NCBI GenBank assembly: GCA_016927835.1
Contig: JAFGMA010000021.1
Location: forward strand, 1-59,923
Length of the DNA: 59,923 bases
Origin: Candidatus Zhuqueibacterota bacterium
GTDB lineage: Bacteria; Zhuqueibacterota; Zhuqueibacteria; Thermofontimicrobiales; Sulfurfontimicrobiaceae
Direction of reading: 5' to 3'
Below, piece after piece: positions 16,963 through 26,885 of this stretch. Positions within the stretch are counted from its first letter, which is position 1. Each line of letters starts with the position of its first letter. The notes beneath the pieces are model-generated. The model was not told the DNA's origin. It saw only the letters and a program-made list of their open reading frames with translations, and did not search any database. The translations under genes were made by a program, and so were the position numbers.

Positions 16963-18879
16963 ATGAAAGGTTTTGCATGCAGTTTGCTAGCGCTACTGTT
17001 TTTCACGCTGTTTTTGACAGGGCATGCCTGGACTCAGGTCGATACGCTGGTTATTTTGAACCTGAGCGATACCCATTCGCATCTTCTGCCGTATGGACCC
17101 GAAGATTCCGAAGGTAAAGGCAAACGCGGCGGTTTGGCACGCACAGCAAAGATTATTAACCAGATCAAATCTGAGGAAAAGAATGTACTGATGGTGCATG
17201 CCGGTGATGTTTTTACCGGCGATTTGATGTCCAATAAATATCATATTGTACCCCAACTGCAATTCTTTCAAAAAATAGGATTTGATGTGCTTACAATTGG
17301 CAACCATGAATTCGATCGCACGCCGGAAACCCTCAAACGTGCATTCCGGGAGGCTGGGTTTCCGATTCCGGGCTTCGAATTATTGTCCGCCAATCTGGAT
17401 ATGACCGAAGAGCCTGAACTGGCTGCCCTGGTCAAGCCCTTCACTATCAAACAAATCGGAAATCTTAAAATCGGACTTTTTGGCTTGACTATCGAAAGAA
17501 CCACCAATAGCTTTTCCTACCCCGCGCCTGTAGTAGCTACCGACTATCTCGCTGCCGGACAGGCTGCCGTCGACTCACTTCGCCCGAAATGTGACCTGGT
17601 AATTGGAGTCACGCACCTGGGCTACGAACAAGATTCGACGCTGGCACTCAATGTTGCCGGCATCGATATTATCACCGGCGGACATGATCATCGGGCGCAT
17701 TTCACACCCAGAACGATCACAAATCCGGAAGGAAAAACGACCTATATCGTGCGTGCGGGATGTTTTTATAATTATCTCGGCTATACGAAATTGGCTTATA
17801 ATGTTGACACTTTTGACATTCTCGATTACAAGCTCATCCCAATCGATTCAACAGTGGCGGAAGATCCCATTGCCAAAGCCACAGTGGATAGCCTCGTTGA
17901 CAGCCTGCAAGCCGATCCGAGGTATGGTCCGGTATACGATGAGATAATTGCCGAAGCCGCGTTCGATATCGATGAAACCGTCGGAGCGCGTTATAAGGAT
18001 TCATCGCTTGGGAATCTGGTCACCGATGCATTCAGGCTTGCAACCGATACGGATATCGCCATCCAGGTCGCGGGAAACCTCAGGCAACCGATTTACAAAG
18101 GCCAACTCACTGGTGCCGAGATCTTCCAGGCGATTTCTACCGGCTATGACGAGGAAACCGGCTATGGTCATAATATCGTAAAATTTAAATTGATGGGCGC
18201 CGATTTAAAATTCGGGATGGCATTCACCGCAATCGAATGCCAAACTGATGGGGATCTATGCGTGCAGGCATCAGGTTTGGAACTCACCTACGATTCGCGG
18301 TTCCCATCCCTGGTTTTTATCGTCAAGAGTTTCAAAATCGGTGGTCAACCATATAAGCTGGATAGTTTGTATACGATAACCACCAGCAGCGGGGTGGCGG
18401 ATTTCCTGTCGTTCGCCGGGCTTATCCCAATCGATTTGGAGGAAACCGGACTCACGGAATACCAGGTCGTCCGGGATTTCATCATCGACAATTCCCCTCT
18501 GGAATATTACAGCGAAGGCAGAATCCAGGATATATCCAAGACATCCGTCGAAAACTCGCCCGCGAAATCGGTTGCCAGAAGCTTCAGGTTGAATCAAAAT
18601 TATCCGAATCCATTCTCTGCGACAAACGCTAGAACGCATATCAACTATTATTTACCGGAGCCGGATAATCAAGCCGGGCACCAGGTGGCAATCAAAATCT
18701 ATAATATTTTGGGCGAAGAAGTGGCAACGCTGATCGATAAGGTGCAACCATTCGGCTCGTATCAAGTCTCATGGGACGGCAAAAATGTGAATGGATTGAA
18801 AGTACCCAGCGGTATCTATTTCTGTCGCCTCACCACGAGTGGAACGGTCCTGACCCGGAAAATGATTCTGTTGCATTAA
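16963..18879 (+). CDS. Secreted 5'-nucleotidase/metallophosphatase with C-terminal sorting domain
   Basis: 638 aa. Signal peptide (about 1-25). The metallophosphoesterase domain (about 28-290) shows all metal-site motifs: SDTHSH, HAGDVFTGD, GNHEFD and GGHDHRAH. The 5'-nucleotidase C-terminal substrate domain covers about 325-510 (DSSLGNLVTDAFR, later GYDEETGYGHN). Residues about 545-638 are a type IX-like sorting or FlgD-type domain: LNQNYPNPFSATN, IKIYNILGEEVATL, SGIYFCRL and a final RKM. By family it removes phosphate from nucleotides outside the cell. GGAGGG precedes the ATG. A strong hairpin follows the stop codon. Confidence 0.92.
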   Translation: MKGFACSLLALLFFTLFLTGHAWTQVDTLVILNLSDTHSHLLPYGPEDSEGKGKRGGLARTAKIINQIKSEEKNVLMVHAGDVFTGDLMSNKYHIVPQLQFFQKIGFDVLTIGNHEFDRTPETLKRAFREAGFPIPGFELLSANLDMTEEPELAALVKPFTIKQIGNLKIGLFGLTIERTTNSFSYPAPVVATDYLAAGQAAVDSLRPKCDLVIGVTHLGYEQDSTLALNVAGIDIITGGHDHRAHFTPRTITNPEGKTTYIVRAGCFYNYLGYTKLAYNVDTFDILDYKLIPIDSTVAEDPIAKATVDSLVDSLQADPRYGPVYDEIIAEAAFDIDETVGARYKDSSLGNLVTDAFRLATDTDIAIQVAGNLRQPIYKGQLTGAEIFQAISTGYDEETGYGHNIVKFKLMGADLKFGMAFTAIECQTDGDLCVQASGLELTYDSRFPSLVFIVKSFKIGGQPYKLDSLYTITTSSGVADFLSFAGLIPIDLEETGLTEYQVVRDFIIDNSPLEYYSEGRIQDISKTSVENSPAKSVARSFRLNQNYPNPFSATNARTHINYYLPEPDNQAGHQVAIKIYNILGEEVATLIDKVQPFGSYQVSWDGKNVNGLKVPSGIYFCRLTTSGTVLTRKMILLH

Positions 18880-18888
18880 AATTATCAG

Positions 18889-18919
18889 ATCGGGAGCCGG
18901 CACACTACCGGCTCCCGAT
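18889..18919 (+). terminator. Perfect 12-bp hairpin after the nucleotidase gene
   Basis: ATCGGGAGCCGG (18889-18900) pairs perfectly with CCGGCTCCCGAT (18908-18919) around a 7-nt loop. No T-run follows, so termination might be incomplete or factor-assisted. It starts 10 nt after the nucleotidase stop and ends 14 nt before the ABC-permease start. Confidence 0.6.
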
Positions 18920-18933
18920 GAATTGAGATTAAT

Positions 18934-19797
18934 ATGGCAATCGATTTCAAGCGTTTGACACTATTGCGAAAGAAGCTCACGGCAATAGCGCTGAAAATAC
19001 TGACTTATATTCTGCTGGTTACGCTGGCGTTTTCAATGCTCATTCCGTTTATCTGGATGGTATCCACTTCATTCATGAATGATCTCGAAGTGTATGAATA
19101 CCCGCCAAAACTTATACCGGATAAATTGAATTGGAAAAATTACCAGGAAGCGCTCACCTTGCTGCCGTTTGACAGATTTTTTCTGAATTCGATCATCATT
19201 AGCGCAGGCGTTGTCACCGGACAACTGATCATCTGTTCATTGGCAGCATTTTCGTTCGCACGTTTGCATTACCGTGGGCGCGACAAAATTTTTTCGGTCT
19301 ACCTGTCCACGATGATGATTCCGGCGATCGTCACGATCATCCCCTCATTTTTGATCATTGACACCTTCCGGGGACTCAATAGCTACTGGGCGATGATCGT
19401 GCCTTTTTTGAATAGCGTTTGGGGCATCTTTTTATTGCGCCAGTTTTTCTTGACACTGCCAAAAGATCTTGAGGATGCCGCCCGCATCGACGGCGCATCG
19501 AATTGGACCATCTATTGGCGGATCATCCTGCCTCTCTCCCGCCCTGCCCTGGCGACACTTGGCATTTTTTCATTCATGGCGTCATGGAAGGAATTTCTCT
19601 GGCCCCTGATCGTCACGTCGCAAATGGAAATGCGCCCGGTGGAAGTCGGTATCGCGCTCTTTCACAGCATATATATCACCAAATGGCCCTACCAGATGGC
19701 GGCGGCGGTGGTGGTGATGCTCCCCATCCTGATCGTATTCTTTTTCACCCAGCGCTATTTTATCAGGGGAATCGCACTAACAGGGATGAAGGGCTAG
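18934..19797 (+). CDS. Carbohydrate ABC transporter permease (MalG family)
   Basis: 287 aa with six predicted membrane segments and the EAA loop DAARIDGASNWTIYWRIILPL (about 182-202) that docks the ATPase subunit. It belongs to the MalG/CUT1 group that imports oligosaccharides or glycerol phosphates together with a MalF-type permease, an ATPase and a binding protein. None of those partners is in this window; the neighbours are a nucleotidase and a WbqC-like gene. It may therefore be the last gene of a split transporter set or a relic. The ribosome site is weak (GAG 10 nt upstream), and a hairpin stands directly before the gene. Confidence 0.9.
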   Translation: MAIDFKRLTLLRKKLTAIALKILTYILLVTLAFSMLIPFIWMVSTSFMNDLEVYEYPPKLIPDKLNWKNYQEALTLLPFDRFFLNSIIISAGVVTGQLIICSLAAFSFARLHYRGRDKIFSVYLSTMMIPAIVTIIPSFLIIDTFRGLNSYWAMIVPFLNSVWGIFLLRQFFLTLPKDLEDAARIDGASNWTIYWRIILPLSRPALATLGIFSFMASWKEFLWPLIVTSQMEMRPVEVGIALFHSIYITKWPYQMAAAVVVMLPILIVFFFTQRYFIRGIALTGMKG

Positions 19798-20650
19798 AGC
19801 CTAAGCCAGACAAGCTGGAATTAAAAATGTAAAATTAAAAATGAAACTGATTCGGTAGCGCAATAGCCAAAAATTCTACTCGAAAAAACAGCCTTTGTAA
19901 AACGTTGAAAAGATATAACATGCAATGGGCATTAAAAAAAATCCTGCCAAAAAAATTCACAATTTAACTTGTCAGGTACTAAGGGCATAATCCGCTCAAG
20001 CACACCGAAAATTTCTGATTTCCTCCACGAAAAATACTGATACAAACCAGTTCAACTTACTGAATTATTTCGATTCACCAGCCTTTTCCGCAAAAAAGAT
20101 TTCGCATGCACCTTTCGCTATGGGAGCAAGTGGTTTAATTCTGAGCAGGTTCGTTGTATTTTCTGCACACGCCTTCTCCGGCTTCATCGTAAGGTGAAGA
20201 ATGGGACACGCCTCAATCCGTTGAAAAGAAATTAACTTATCGCAGTCGCAAATTTTTAACAGATGGAATAATATTTGCGACTTTCAAACACAAAAATGTT
20301 CCTGTCATCTTTAACTTAACAAATAATAAATAACTATCATGCAACCGGGTGATGTTCGATTGGAAATTAATACCAGCATTTTATTTAAATGGGACAACAA
20401 TATCGCTCAATGGATTCCGGTCAGGCAGGCAGGTTGGTTGCAAAAGCTGGCTGATATTTTTGAGGAAGAATCTTCATTGCGGAGCGGTGCCATTGAAACC
20501 GATATTAAGGTTGAATCGCGAAAAATGGCATTTCATTTCAGAAACATCAATTGGATTTTTCTGCGTGCCAATTCTTGAGCCACCTGATCCTTTCTTAATG
20601 CTGATTTGTGAGAAAGTCTCCCCGTGTGGATACTGAGGAATCGCTGCTGT
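19798..20650. other. Long interval without a convincing gene
   Basis: 853 bp between convergent genes. The longest frame (20339-20578, plus, 79 codons) starts without a ribosome site and resembles nothing I know. The rest is A+T-rich with scattered stops. It may hold decayed coding sequence; no terminator with a T-run was found. Confidence 0.4.
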
Positions 20651-21367
20651 TTAAAGCTTCTCCATACTCATTTCCCCTTCATTGAAAAGCAAATCGATAC
20701 ACGATAAATCCGGAATAAAACGTTCAAATTGCTGATAATAAAAAGGCGGTTTCGGGGCGATAAATTCTACCGTCAATTGGTGCTCCCGGAGCAGTGCAAC
20801 ATCGATATATGGTTTGTAAAACTCTTCAGCAACATAAACCGCACATCCGGTCGCCTGCATGATCTCAACCAGCCGCAGGTTCATATTATCATTTTCTGAA
20901 AAATCCGAGCCTCTGATGAATTCTGCATTCAGACGCAATTCCTTCCGGGCAACTTCAAGCAGCGCAGCATTTAAGTCTGCAAGAAAATGCCATTCGCGAG
21001 TATAAATCGTTTCCAAAACATCGATAAAGCGATAAAAATACGGCGAATTCCGATAGTTGGTCACCAGGCTCCGATAGTGTTTTTGCCGCCAATTTTCATG
21101 ATTATCAATTCGAACCGTGTTTATCTTCTGAATGCTGTTGCCGGCACTTAACACAGGAACCGTGAGCCAGAGTTTTCCATTGATATTTTTAATTCCGGTT
21201 CGATTCAAATTGGCAGTTCGCGTATATTTCAAATCGTCTGCAGCCAAGCAAACATCAGCGCACTTTAATTTCTGAAAAACAGATAATTGCGGTAAATATC
21301 CGGGCAGGAACGCGGCGAGTTTGCGTGGTCGCCCCGGTTGATGATGCTCTGCGCGTTGGAGTGTCAT
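20651..21367 (-). CDS. WbqC-like family protein
   Basis: 238 aa from the ATG at 21367, chosen because AGGAGG lies 5-7 nt upstream; an in-frame ATG 60 nt earlier lacks one. The body follows the WbqC-like family: an N-terminal FLPGYLPQLSVFQK, then DDLKYTRTANLNRT, GKLWLTVPV and a C-terminal YKPYIDVALLREH and LSCIDLLFNEG. Members are often encoded in polysaccharide or aminosugar gene sets and may transfer an amino-acid or acyl group to sugars, but no activity is firmly established. Here it stands alone. Confidence 0.8.
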   Translation of the reverse strand: MTLQRAEHHQPGRPRKLAAFLPGYLPQLSVFQKLKCADVCLAADDLKYTRTANLNRTGIKNINGKLWLTVPVLSAGNSIQKINTVRIDNHENWRQKHYRSLVTNYRNSPYFYRFIDVLETIYTREWHFLADLNAALLEVARKELRLNAEFIRGSDFSENDNMNLRLVEIMQATGCAVYVAEEFYKPYIDVALLREHQLTVEFIAPKPPFYYQQFERFIPDLSCIDLLFNEGEMSMEKL

Positions 21368-21633
21368 CTTCCTCCTGTGACTATTTTTCTCAATTCGGTT
21401 GAAATTTTGATACTGCTGCTTGATCATTCCTTCGACCGATCAAGCCGACGGAATCATCGTCCTCGCCGTCAAATTTCGTTATCTTCAACGTTTGGTACAA
21501 TTTATGCAATTCAATATTCGTAACTATAAATTTACTCTGGCTTCTAATTACAAAAATGAAGCTGTACTTATGATATATCTGATTAATAAAACCATTAACA
21601 CTATTTTAATGAGACCAGGGAAGGTGCAGCAGC

Positions 21634-21912
21634 ATGAATACACAAAGATTTTATCGACGAGTGGAAATTATCAAATGCTTTTTGCTTTTCGGGATATTGG
21701 TTGCACTGATTTTGATTTTTCTGAAGCTTCCCCAAATTGTAACGGTAACCGATCTTAAAACAAAACAGGCTTCCCTGAACGACCTGCCAATCGTTGTGGT
21801 TAAAGATGGCCGAATTACCTTGGAAAATAAGGAATTGAATGTAAAAGGGGAAGTTACAATTTCGAATCAACCGATCGAAATTCGCGGTCAAGTCTCAACA
21901 TCTCGCTGGTAA
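21634..21912 (+). CDS. Small single-span membrane protein, unknown
   Basis: 92 aa. One hydrophobic segment (about 12-31, CFLLFGILVALILIFLKL) follows a short basic head, suggesting N-in topology with the rest outside. The tail is polar with a beta-like pattern (VVVKDGRITLENKELNVKGEV). AGGGAAGG precedes the start. I recognise no family; it is probably real because of the ribosome site, the clear membrane segment and the lack of a competing gene, but it could be spurious. Confidence 0.45.
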   Translation: MNTQRFYRRVEIIKCFLLFGILVALILIFLKLPQIVTVTDLKTKQASLNDLPIVVVKDGRITLENKELNVKGEVTISNQPIEIRGQVSTSRW

Positions 21913-21954
21913 CAATTTCCTGCTCATTTGAAACAACAGGCGTTGGCCTCACAA

Positions 21955-23367
21955 TTAAAACGTTTCAACTGCCTTCAAGAGCTGACGGGCGCGGATTAGG
22001 TGCTTTTTCACCGACGCAATCCCGGTTCCCCCGTCCACATTGCGCAAATTGATACTATTTTGCCAGTTGAAAATTGAAAAGACATCGTTTTCAAAAAGAG
22101 CCGATGCCTGCCTGTATTCTGCCAATGGCATCTCAGAAAAGCGCTGTCCGGTTTCAATCGAGCGCCGCACCAGGTTAGCCACCACCCGATGACTCTCCCT
22201 GAATGGCAAACCCTTCTTCACCAGGTAATCTGCGATATCGGTGGCAAAAAGCTGTTCATCCAATTTTTGCCGCATCATGTCCGAATTAATTTTCATCGAC
22301 GAAAGCGCACCATCGAAAACTGCTATGCAATCGAAGGCAGTATCAATCGAATCAAATAATGATTCTTTATCTTCCTGTAAATCTTTGGCATACGTCAATG
22401 GCAATCCTTTCATCAGGCAATGAAGCTGAGTCTGGTTGCCGATGACGCGCGCGGTTTTGCCGCGAATGAGTTCGAGCGAATCCGGATTCTTTTTCTGCGG
22501 CATCATGCTGCTTCCGGTAGACCAGGCATCATCCAATTCAATGAATCCAAATTCTGCCGAGGACCATATTATGAAATCCTCGCAATATCGACTCAGATGA
22601 ATTTGAAAGATCGCCAGCGCATTGATTAATTCAAGAATGAAATCGCGATCGGACACGGCATCGACGGAATTTTCGGATACCTGCGAAAAGCCCAATTCTC
22701 GCGCTAAAAATTCCCGGTCAATGGCGAACGCACTCCCTGCCAGCGCCCCCGAACCCAGGGGTAAACTTTCAACACGGCTCTTGCAATCGGCGAGGCGTTC
22801 CTTATCCCGCTGCAAGCAAAAAAACAGCGATAACAAATAATGCGAAAACAGCAGCGGTTGCGCTTGCTGCAAATGGGTATAGCCGGGCATTATGCAATCA
22901 ATATGCTGCTCCGCATTTTGAACAACGGTTCGCTGCAAACTATGGAGCGCTGCGAAAAGCTCGCCGAGTGCTTCCAGGCAAAAAAGACGCACATCGGTTG
23001 CGACCTGATCATTTCGGCTGCGCCCGGTGTGAATCCTGGCGCCGGCAGATCCGGTTATCTCGGTTAACCGGCGCTCAACCGCTGAGTGAATATCTTCATC
23101 CGATGGCAGAACCACGAATTCATTTTTTTCAAATTCATCGTGAATCTTTCGCAGCCCTTCCAAAATTCGCCTCAATTCATCCGGTGAGAAAACGCCAATT
23201 TTCGCCAGCGCCTTTGCCCATGCCAAATTTACCTGCACATCCGCCCGCCACAGGCGAATATCAAATGCAATGGATTGATTGAAACGTTCCATCAATGAAT
23301 CGGTGGCTTTTTTGAATCTTCCTGACCAGACTTTTTCCGGCTGATATTTAGTCTCTTTTGAATTCAC
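21955..23367 (-). CDS. argH: Argininosuccinate lyase
   Basis: 470 aa from a GTG at 23367 that overlaps the end of argG by 20 nt; the usual family start (KVWSGRF) follows a few residues later, so longer starts are unlikely. It cleaves argininosuccinate to arginine and fumarate, the last step of arginine synthesis. The superfamily signature [12 protein letters not shown] (about 268-279) contains the flexible catalytic serine loop; [13 protein letters not shown] and the [14 protein letters not shown] stretch [10 protein letters not shown] are also present. Cytoplasmic homotetramer by family. Translationally coupled to argG. Confidence 0.96.
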   Translation of the reverse strand: MNSKETKYQPEKVWSGRFKKATDSLMERFNQSIAFDIRLWRADVQVNLAWAKALAKIGVFSPDELRRILEGLRKIHDEFEKNEFVVLPSDEDIHSAVERRLTEITGSAGARIHTGRSRNDQVATDVRLFCLEALGELFAALHSLQRTVVQNAEQHIDCIMPGYTHLQQAQPLLFSHYLLSLFFCLQRDKERLADCKSRVESLPLGSGALAGSAFAIDREFLARELGFSQVSENSVDAVSDRDFILELINALAIFQIHLSRYCEDFIIWSSAEFGFIELDDAWSTGSSMMPQKKNPDSLELIRGKTARVIGNQTQLHCLMKGLPLTYAKDLQEDKESLFDSIDTAFDCIAVFDGALSSMKINSDMMRQKLDEQLFATDIADYLVKKGLPFRESHRVVANLVRRSIETGQRFSEMPLAEYRQASALFENDVFSIFNWQNSINLRNVDGGTGIASVKKHLIRARQLLKAVETF

Positions 23368-24607
23368 TATAGTCGGGTTCCTCGTAAAGGTGGGTTGCCG
23401 CACCATCGATATTCAACAAAGATCGGACTTTAAGCGGCAAACCATAAAGCTTTATGAATCCGATAGCATCTTTTTGATCATAGACATCATCCTGACCAAA
23501 CGTCGCAAAATCTTCACGATAAAGCGAATACGGCGACCGCCTTCCGGCAATGATGATATTTCCCTTGTACAATTTCAATTTTACCTGACCTGTCACACGG
23601 CGTTGTGTCGATTCCACAAATGCATCGAGTGCCTGGCGCAGAGGCGTGAACCATAAACCGTTATAAACCAATTCTGCATATTTGGGTGACAGAGAATCTT
23701 TAAACCGCAGGGTATCGCCGTCCAGAACCAGGTGCTCCAATTCACGATGCGCCGTATAAAGGATTGTTCCGCCAGGTGTTTCATAAACGCCGCGCGACTT
23801 CATGCCCACCAGCCGATTTTCCACCATATCGACCCGACCGATAGCATGCTGCCCGCCAATCTCGTTGAGGTTTTCCAGCAATGAAACCGCGTTCATGCTT
23901 TCTCCGTTCAAGGAGATAGGGTTGCCGGCAGCGAACTCCAGTTCAATTTGGACGACTTCATCGGGCGCATCCTCCGGGGAAACCGTCATTCCATAGGCTT
24001 GCTTCAGCGGCTCGTTCCAGGGATCCTCCAACTCACCGCCTTCGGATGACAAATGCCAGATGTTTTTATCATGACTATAAATCTTTTTTTCATCGACGTT
24101 GAGCGGAATATTTCGTTCACGCGCGTACTTAATGGCATCTTCACGGGAGCGGATGTCCCACTCGCGCCAGGGTGCAATCACTTTTAATTTTGGATTGAAT
24201 GCCTGGTATGTCAATTCAAACCGCACCTGGTCATTTCCTTTGCCGGTGCAGCCATGCGCAAGCGCATCCGCACCTTCGCGTTCGGCGATTTCAACCTGCC
24301 GCCTCGCAATGATCGGTCTGGCAAATGATGTTCCCAGCAAATACTTCCGTTCATAGATGGCTCCGGCTTTCATTGTGGGAAAAATATAATCCTCGATGAA
24401 TTCGGTTTTCAAATCCTCTATGAAGACTTTGCTGGCACCGGTAGCCAACGCCTTCTCTTCCAGTCCAACTAACTCATCGCCCTGACCCAAGTCGGCAGCC
24501 ATAGCAATCACTTCACACCCATAATTTTCCTTTAACCAGGGGATAATTATCGACGTGTCCAATCCGCCGGAATATGCCAGGACGGCTTTCTTCACTTTTG
24601 ATCGCAT
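23348..24607 (-). CDS. argG: Argininosuccinate synthase
   Basis: 419 aa. Joins citrulline and aspartate with ATP. The N-terminal ATP pyrophosphatase loop is [10 protein letters not shown] (residues 10-19); [14 protein letters not shown] (about 115-128) is the second signature, and the aspartate/citrulline-site region follows. AGGAG lies upstream of the ATG. It leads a two-gene arginine operon with argH; the rest of the pathway is elsewhere. I saw no clear ARG-box in the 600 bp upstream. Confidence 0.97.
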   Translation of the reverse strand: MRSKVKKAVLAYSGGLDTSIIIPWLKENYGCEVIAMAADLGQGDELVGLEEKALATGASKVFIEDLKTEFIEDYIFPTMKAGAIYERKYLLGTSFARPIIARRQVEIAEREGADALAHGCTGKGNDQVRFELTYQAFNPKLKVIAPWREWDIRSREDAIKYARERNIPLNVDEKKIYSHDKNIWHLSSEGGELEDPWNEPLKQAYGMTVSPEDAPDEVVQIELEFAAGNPISLNGESMNAVSLLENLNEIGGQHAIGRVDMVENRLVGMKSRGVYETPGGTILYTAHRELEHLVLDGDTLRFKDSLSPKYAELVYNGLWFTPLRQALDAFVESTQRRVTGQVKLKLYKGNIIIAGRRSPYSLYREDFATFGQDDVYDQKDAIGFIKLYGLPLKVRSLLNIDGAATHLYEEPDYSEFKRD

Positions 24608-25205
24608 CTTATACTCTCCTATCTGTATACTTTATAAAGCTTTGATTTAGCTTTGCAAGCCAAAAAGATACATTAATTTTTCAATAAAAACAAGTGAAAA
24701 GTGACTTTTTTGGTAATGCTTCAGTTACTGGTTCTTTGCATGGTTTGCAGTGCCTCTGGGAAACTGAGGGATTAGCTTTTTGGGACAATCGTCTGGCTGC
24801 TAATAACAGATCGATAAATTGACCACAAGATTGCATACTTTTAAGTTTTCTTCAAACCCGAAACTACCCGAACTTGATGAAGTTCATAATATATTTTAAT
24901 CCGGTTAAGTAAGGTGAGAGTCGTGGCAAAAAGGGAGTCAGAAAATAAATATCATTTAGAATGCCGTCGTAAGCATTTTGTAATTCTAAAGTTAAAAGTC
25001 TCCGAACTCGGAATAGGCTTTTTAAAAAGCGCGCAAAGCCGTGGAAAGAATCCTCAATCCAGCATCAAAATATTTATAAAAAAAAGCTTGATTTTGAAAT
25101 TGTTTTAAATTATATTAAACCCATCTTAAGAACTATCTCAATTCTGTAATTGTCTTCATATTGAGATGCAATTCAAATTTAATCGTTATTACAGTGGGAG
25201 CAGCG
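24608..25205. other. Divergent promoter interval, no gene seen
   Basis: 598 bp between argG (minus) and the Fe-S/sulfur cluster (plus). It is strongly A+T-rich toward its right end. A 64-codon frame at 24914-25108 is rich in Lys/Ile and looks like chance. It must contain the promoters of both operons, but I could not assign them. Confidence 0.4.
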
Positions 25206-25388
25206 ATGGAAGAAAATAAAGCAAAAATTCTTGCGGCGATGAAAGCTGCGAACAAGCCTGTCAGACCGGGTGATATCGCTAAAGCTACCGGTATTGAAAG
25301 TGATGTAGTATCGAAAATAATCAAGCAGTTGAAGGACGAAGGTACAATCGTTTCGCCGAAACGATGCTTCTATTCTCCTGCTAACTAA
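25206..25388 (+). CDS. Small winged-helix DNA-binding protein
   Basis: 60 aa from the ATG at 25206 (GGGAG upstream). Nearly the whole protein is one helix-turn-helix: KILAAMKAANKPVRPGDIAKATGI, then DVVSKIIKQLKDEG as recognition helix and a short wing IVSPKRCFYSPAN. It heads the Fe-S/sulfur gene cluster, 13 nt before the NFU gene, so it may regulate that cluster. A lone cysteine (CFY) could be a sensor residue, but one cysteine alone cannot hold a cluster in a monomer. Confidence 0.75.
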   Translation: MEENKAKILAAMKAANKPVRPGDIAKATGIESDVVSKIIKQLKDEGTIVSPKRCFYSPAN

Positions 25389-25401
25389 AAAAGGATAGAA
25401 A

Positions 25402-25623
25402 ATGCGTGAAAAAGTTGAAAACGCCTTGAAAAAAATCAGACCGGCTCTTCAAGCTGATGGCGGCGATATCGAACTCATCTCTGTCAGCGAAGACGGCGTT
25501 GTGAATGTCAGGCTACAGGGCGCCTGTCACGGATGCCCGATGGCGCAAATAACATTGCAGCGCGGCGTCAAGAAAAATCTGATGCAGATGATACCCGAAG
25601 TAAGCGATGTGGTGGCGGTTTAA
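25402..25623 (+). CDS. NFU-type Fe-S carrier (NifU C-terminal domain)
   Basis: 73 aa, a stand-alone NifU C-terminal domain. The CxxC pair in GACHGCPMAQ (about 46-49) binds a bridging [4Fe-4S] cluster between two subunits, and the preceding LQADGGDIELISV is a family hallmark. Such proteins deliver clusters to apo-proteins. AAAGGA precedes the ATG. Next in the operon is the cysteine-desulfurase homologue. Confidence 0.93.
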   Translation: MREKVENALKKIRPALQADGGDIELISVSEDGVVNVRLQGACHGCPMAQITLQRGVKKNLMQMIPEVSDVVAV

Positions 25624-25666
25624 ATTACCGCTTGAAAATGACTCATTCGAGAAACGAGCAGAAATA

Positions 25667-26830
25667 ATGCATAAATTGATAAATTTTGATCACGCCGCAG
25701 CGACGCAACCCCTGCCAGAAGTTGTCGAAAGCATGAAGCCCTATCTTTCCGAGCTATTCGGAAATCCGTCCAGTATGTATGCCGAAGGGCAGGTGGTGAA
25801 AGAGGCTATCGAAAACGCCCGACAGCAGGTGGCAGCGTTAATTGGTTCGTCGCCGGATGAAATTGTATTCACAGCATCGGGCAGCGAATCCAATAATTTT
25901 GCATTGAAAGGCGTTGCTTTTGCTAATCGCAAGAAAGGCAATCATATTATTGTTTCAGCAATTGAGCACTTTTCCGTACTCCAGGCGGTAAAATCGCTGC
26001 AAAGGCTCGGATATGAAGTAACAGAAATTCCCGTCGATTCAGATGGGCTGGTTGATCCCGATGACGTAAAAAAAGCCATCACCGAAAAAACAACTCTCAT
26101 TTCGGTGATGCACGCCAATCACGAAATCGGAACCATCGAACCAATCGATAAAATCGGAAAGATTGCCGTTGAACATGATATTTTATTTCATACCGATGCC
26201 GTTCAGACGACCGGCACGATACCGGTGAATGTCGGCGCACTCAACGTCGATTTATTGAGTTTTGCCGGCGCACCGTTTTATGGACCCAAAGGCAGCGCAG
26301 GATTATTCATTAAAAAAGGCACGCGCATCAATCCGTTAATTGATGGTGGCATACAGGAAGGCGGGCTGCGGGCGGGCACTGAAAATGTCATGGGTATCGT
26401 TGGAATGGGCAAGGCTGCCGAATTGGCTGTCAGAGAGCTGCAATCGAGAATGAATCATGTAACATTCTTGCGAGATCGGTTGATCGCCTCGATTGAAAGC
26501 CAGATTGACGACGTCCATTTGCATGGTCACCGTGAATTAAGGCTACCCAATAATGTGAATTTCGGTTTTGAATATATCGAAGGGGAATCGATCTTGCTAT
26601 TCCTGGGGACAAGCAAAATCGTCGCCTCGAGCGGTTCGGCATGCACTTCGAGGGCTCTCAAAGCCTCGCATGTTTTGTTGGCAATCGGTGTTTCACCTGC
26701 TGTCGCCAATGGCACGATTCTGTTTACGCCGGGAATCGATAATGCAGCGGAAGACGTCGAGCTTCTTATCGAGAAATTGCCGGCAATCGTTTCGAGACTT
26801 CGTTCCATGTCTCCCCTTTACAATAAATGA
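25667..26830 (+). CDS. Cysteine-desulfurase (NifS/IscS) homologue lacking the PLP lysine
   Basis: 387 aa from the ATG at 25667, where the family motif NFDHAAATQPL begins. Most of the NifS/IscS fold is intact: SNNFALKG, the PLP-stacking histidine in SAIEHFSV, the Asp/Gln pair in HTDAVQTTG, the Arg loop GGLRAGTENV and the active-site cysteine Cys326 in SSGSACTSRA. However, the segment that should read S-x-H-K-x-Y-G-P-K-G reads SFAGAPFYGPKG, so His-Lys is Ala202-Pro203 and the Schiff-base lysine is absent. A homologue with this lysine replaced by Asp is known from Archaeoglobus fulgidus and does not work as an ordinary desulfurase. It lies between NFU and IscU, so it probably takes part in cluster assembly by another route. 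Confidence 0.9.
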   Translation: MHKLINFDHAAATQPLPEVVESMKPYLSELFGNPSSMYAEGQVVKEAIENARQQVAALIGSSPDEIVFTASGSESNNFALKGVAFANRKKGNHIIVSAIEHFSVLQAVKSLQRLGYEVTEIPVDSDGLVDPDDVKKAITEKTTLISVMHANHEIGTIEPIDKIGKIAVEHDILFHTDAVQTTGTIPVNVGALNVDLLSFAGAPFYGPKGSAGLFIKKGTRINPLIDGGIQEGGLRAGTENVMGIVGMGKAAELAVRELQSRMNHVTFLRDRLIASIESQIDDVHLHGHRELRLPNNVNFGFEYIEGESILLFLGTSKIVASSGSACTSRALKASHVLLAIGVSPAVANGTILFTPGIDNAAEDVELLIEKLPAIVSRLRSMSPLYNK

Positions 26831-26885
26831 TGCAATTATACCATTGACAAAGTGACATTTATAAATAAACCAACAGGTACCAGAC

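Noticed and set aside
20339..20578. Plus-strand frame of 79 codons in the long gap after the ABC permease
   Set aside because: No ribosome site, competing overlapping frame of similar length, no similarity recognised.
24914..25108. Plus-strand frame of 64 codons upstream of the Fe-S cluster
   Set aside because: Lys/Ile-rich product explained by base composition; sits where promoters are needed.
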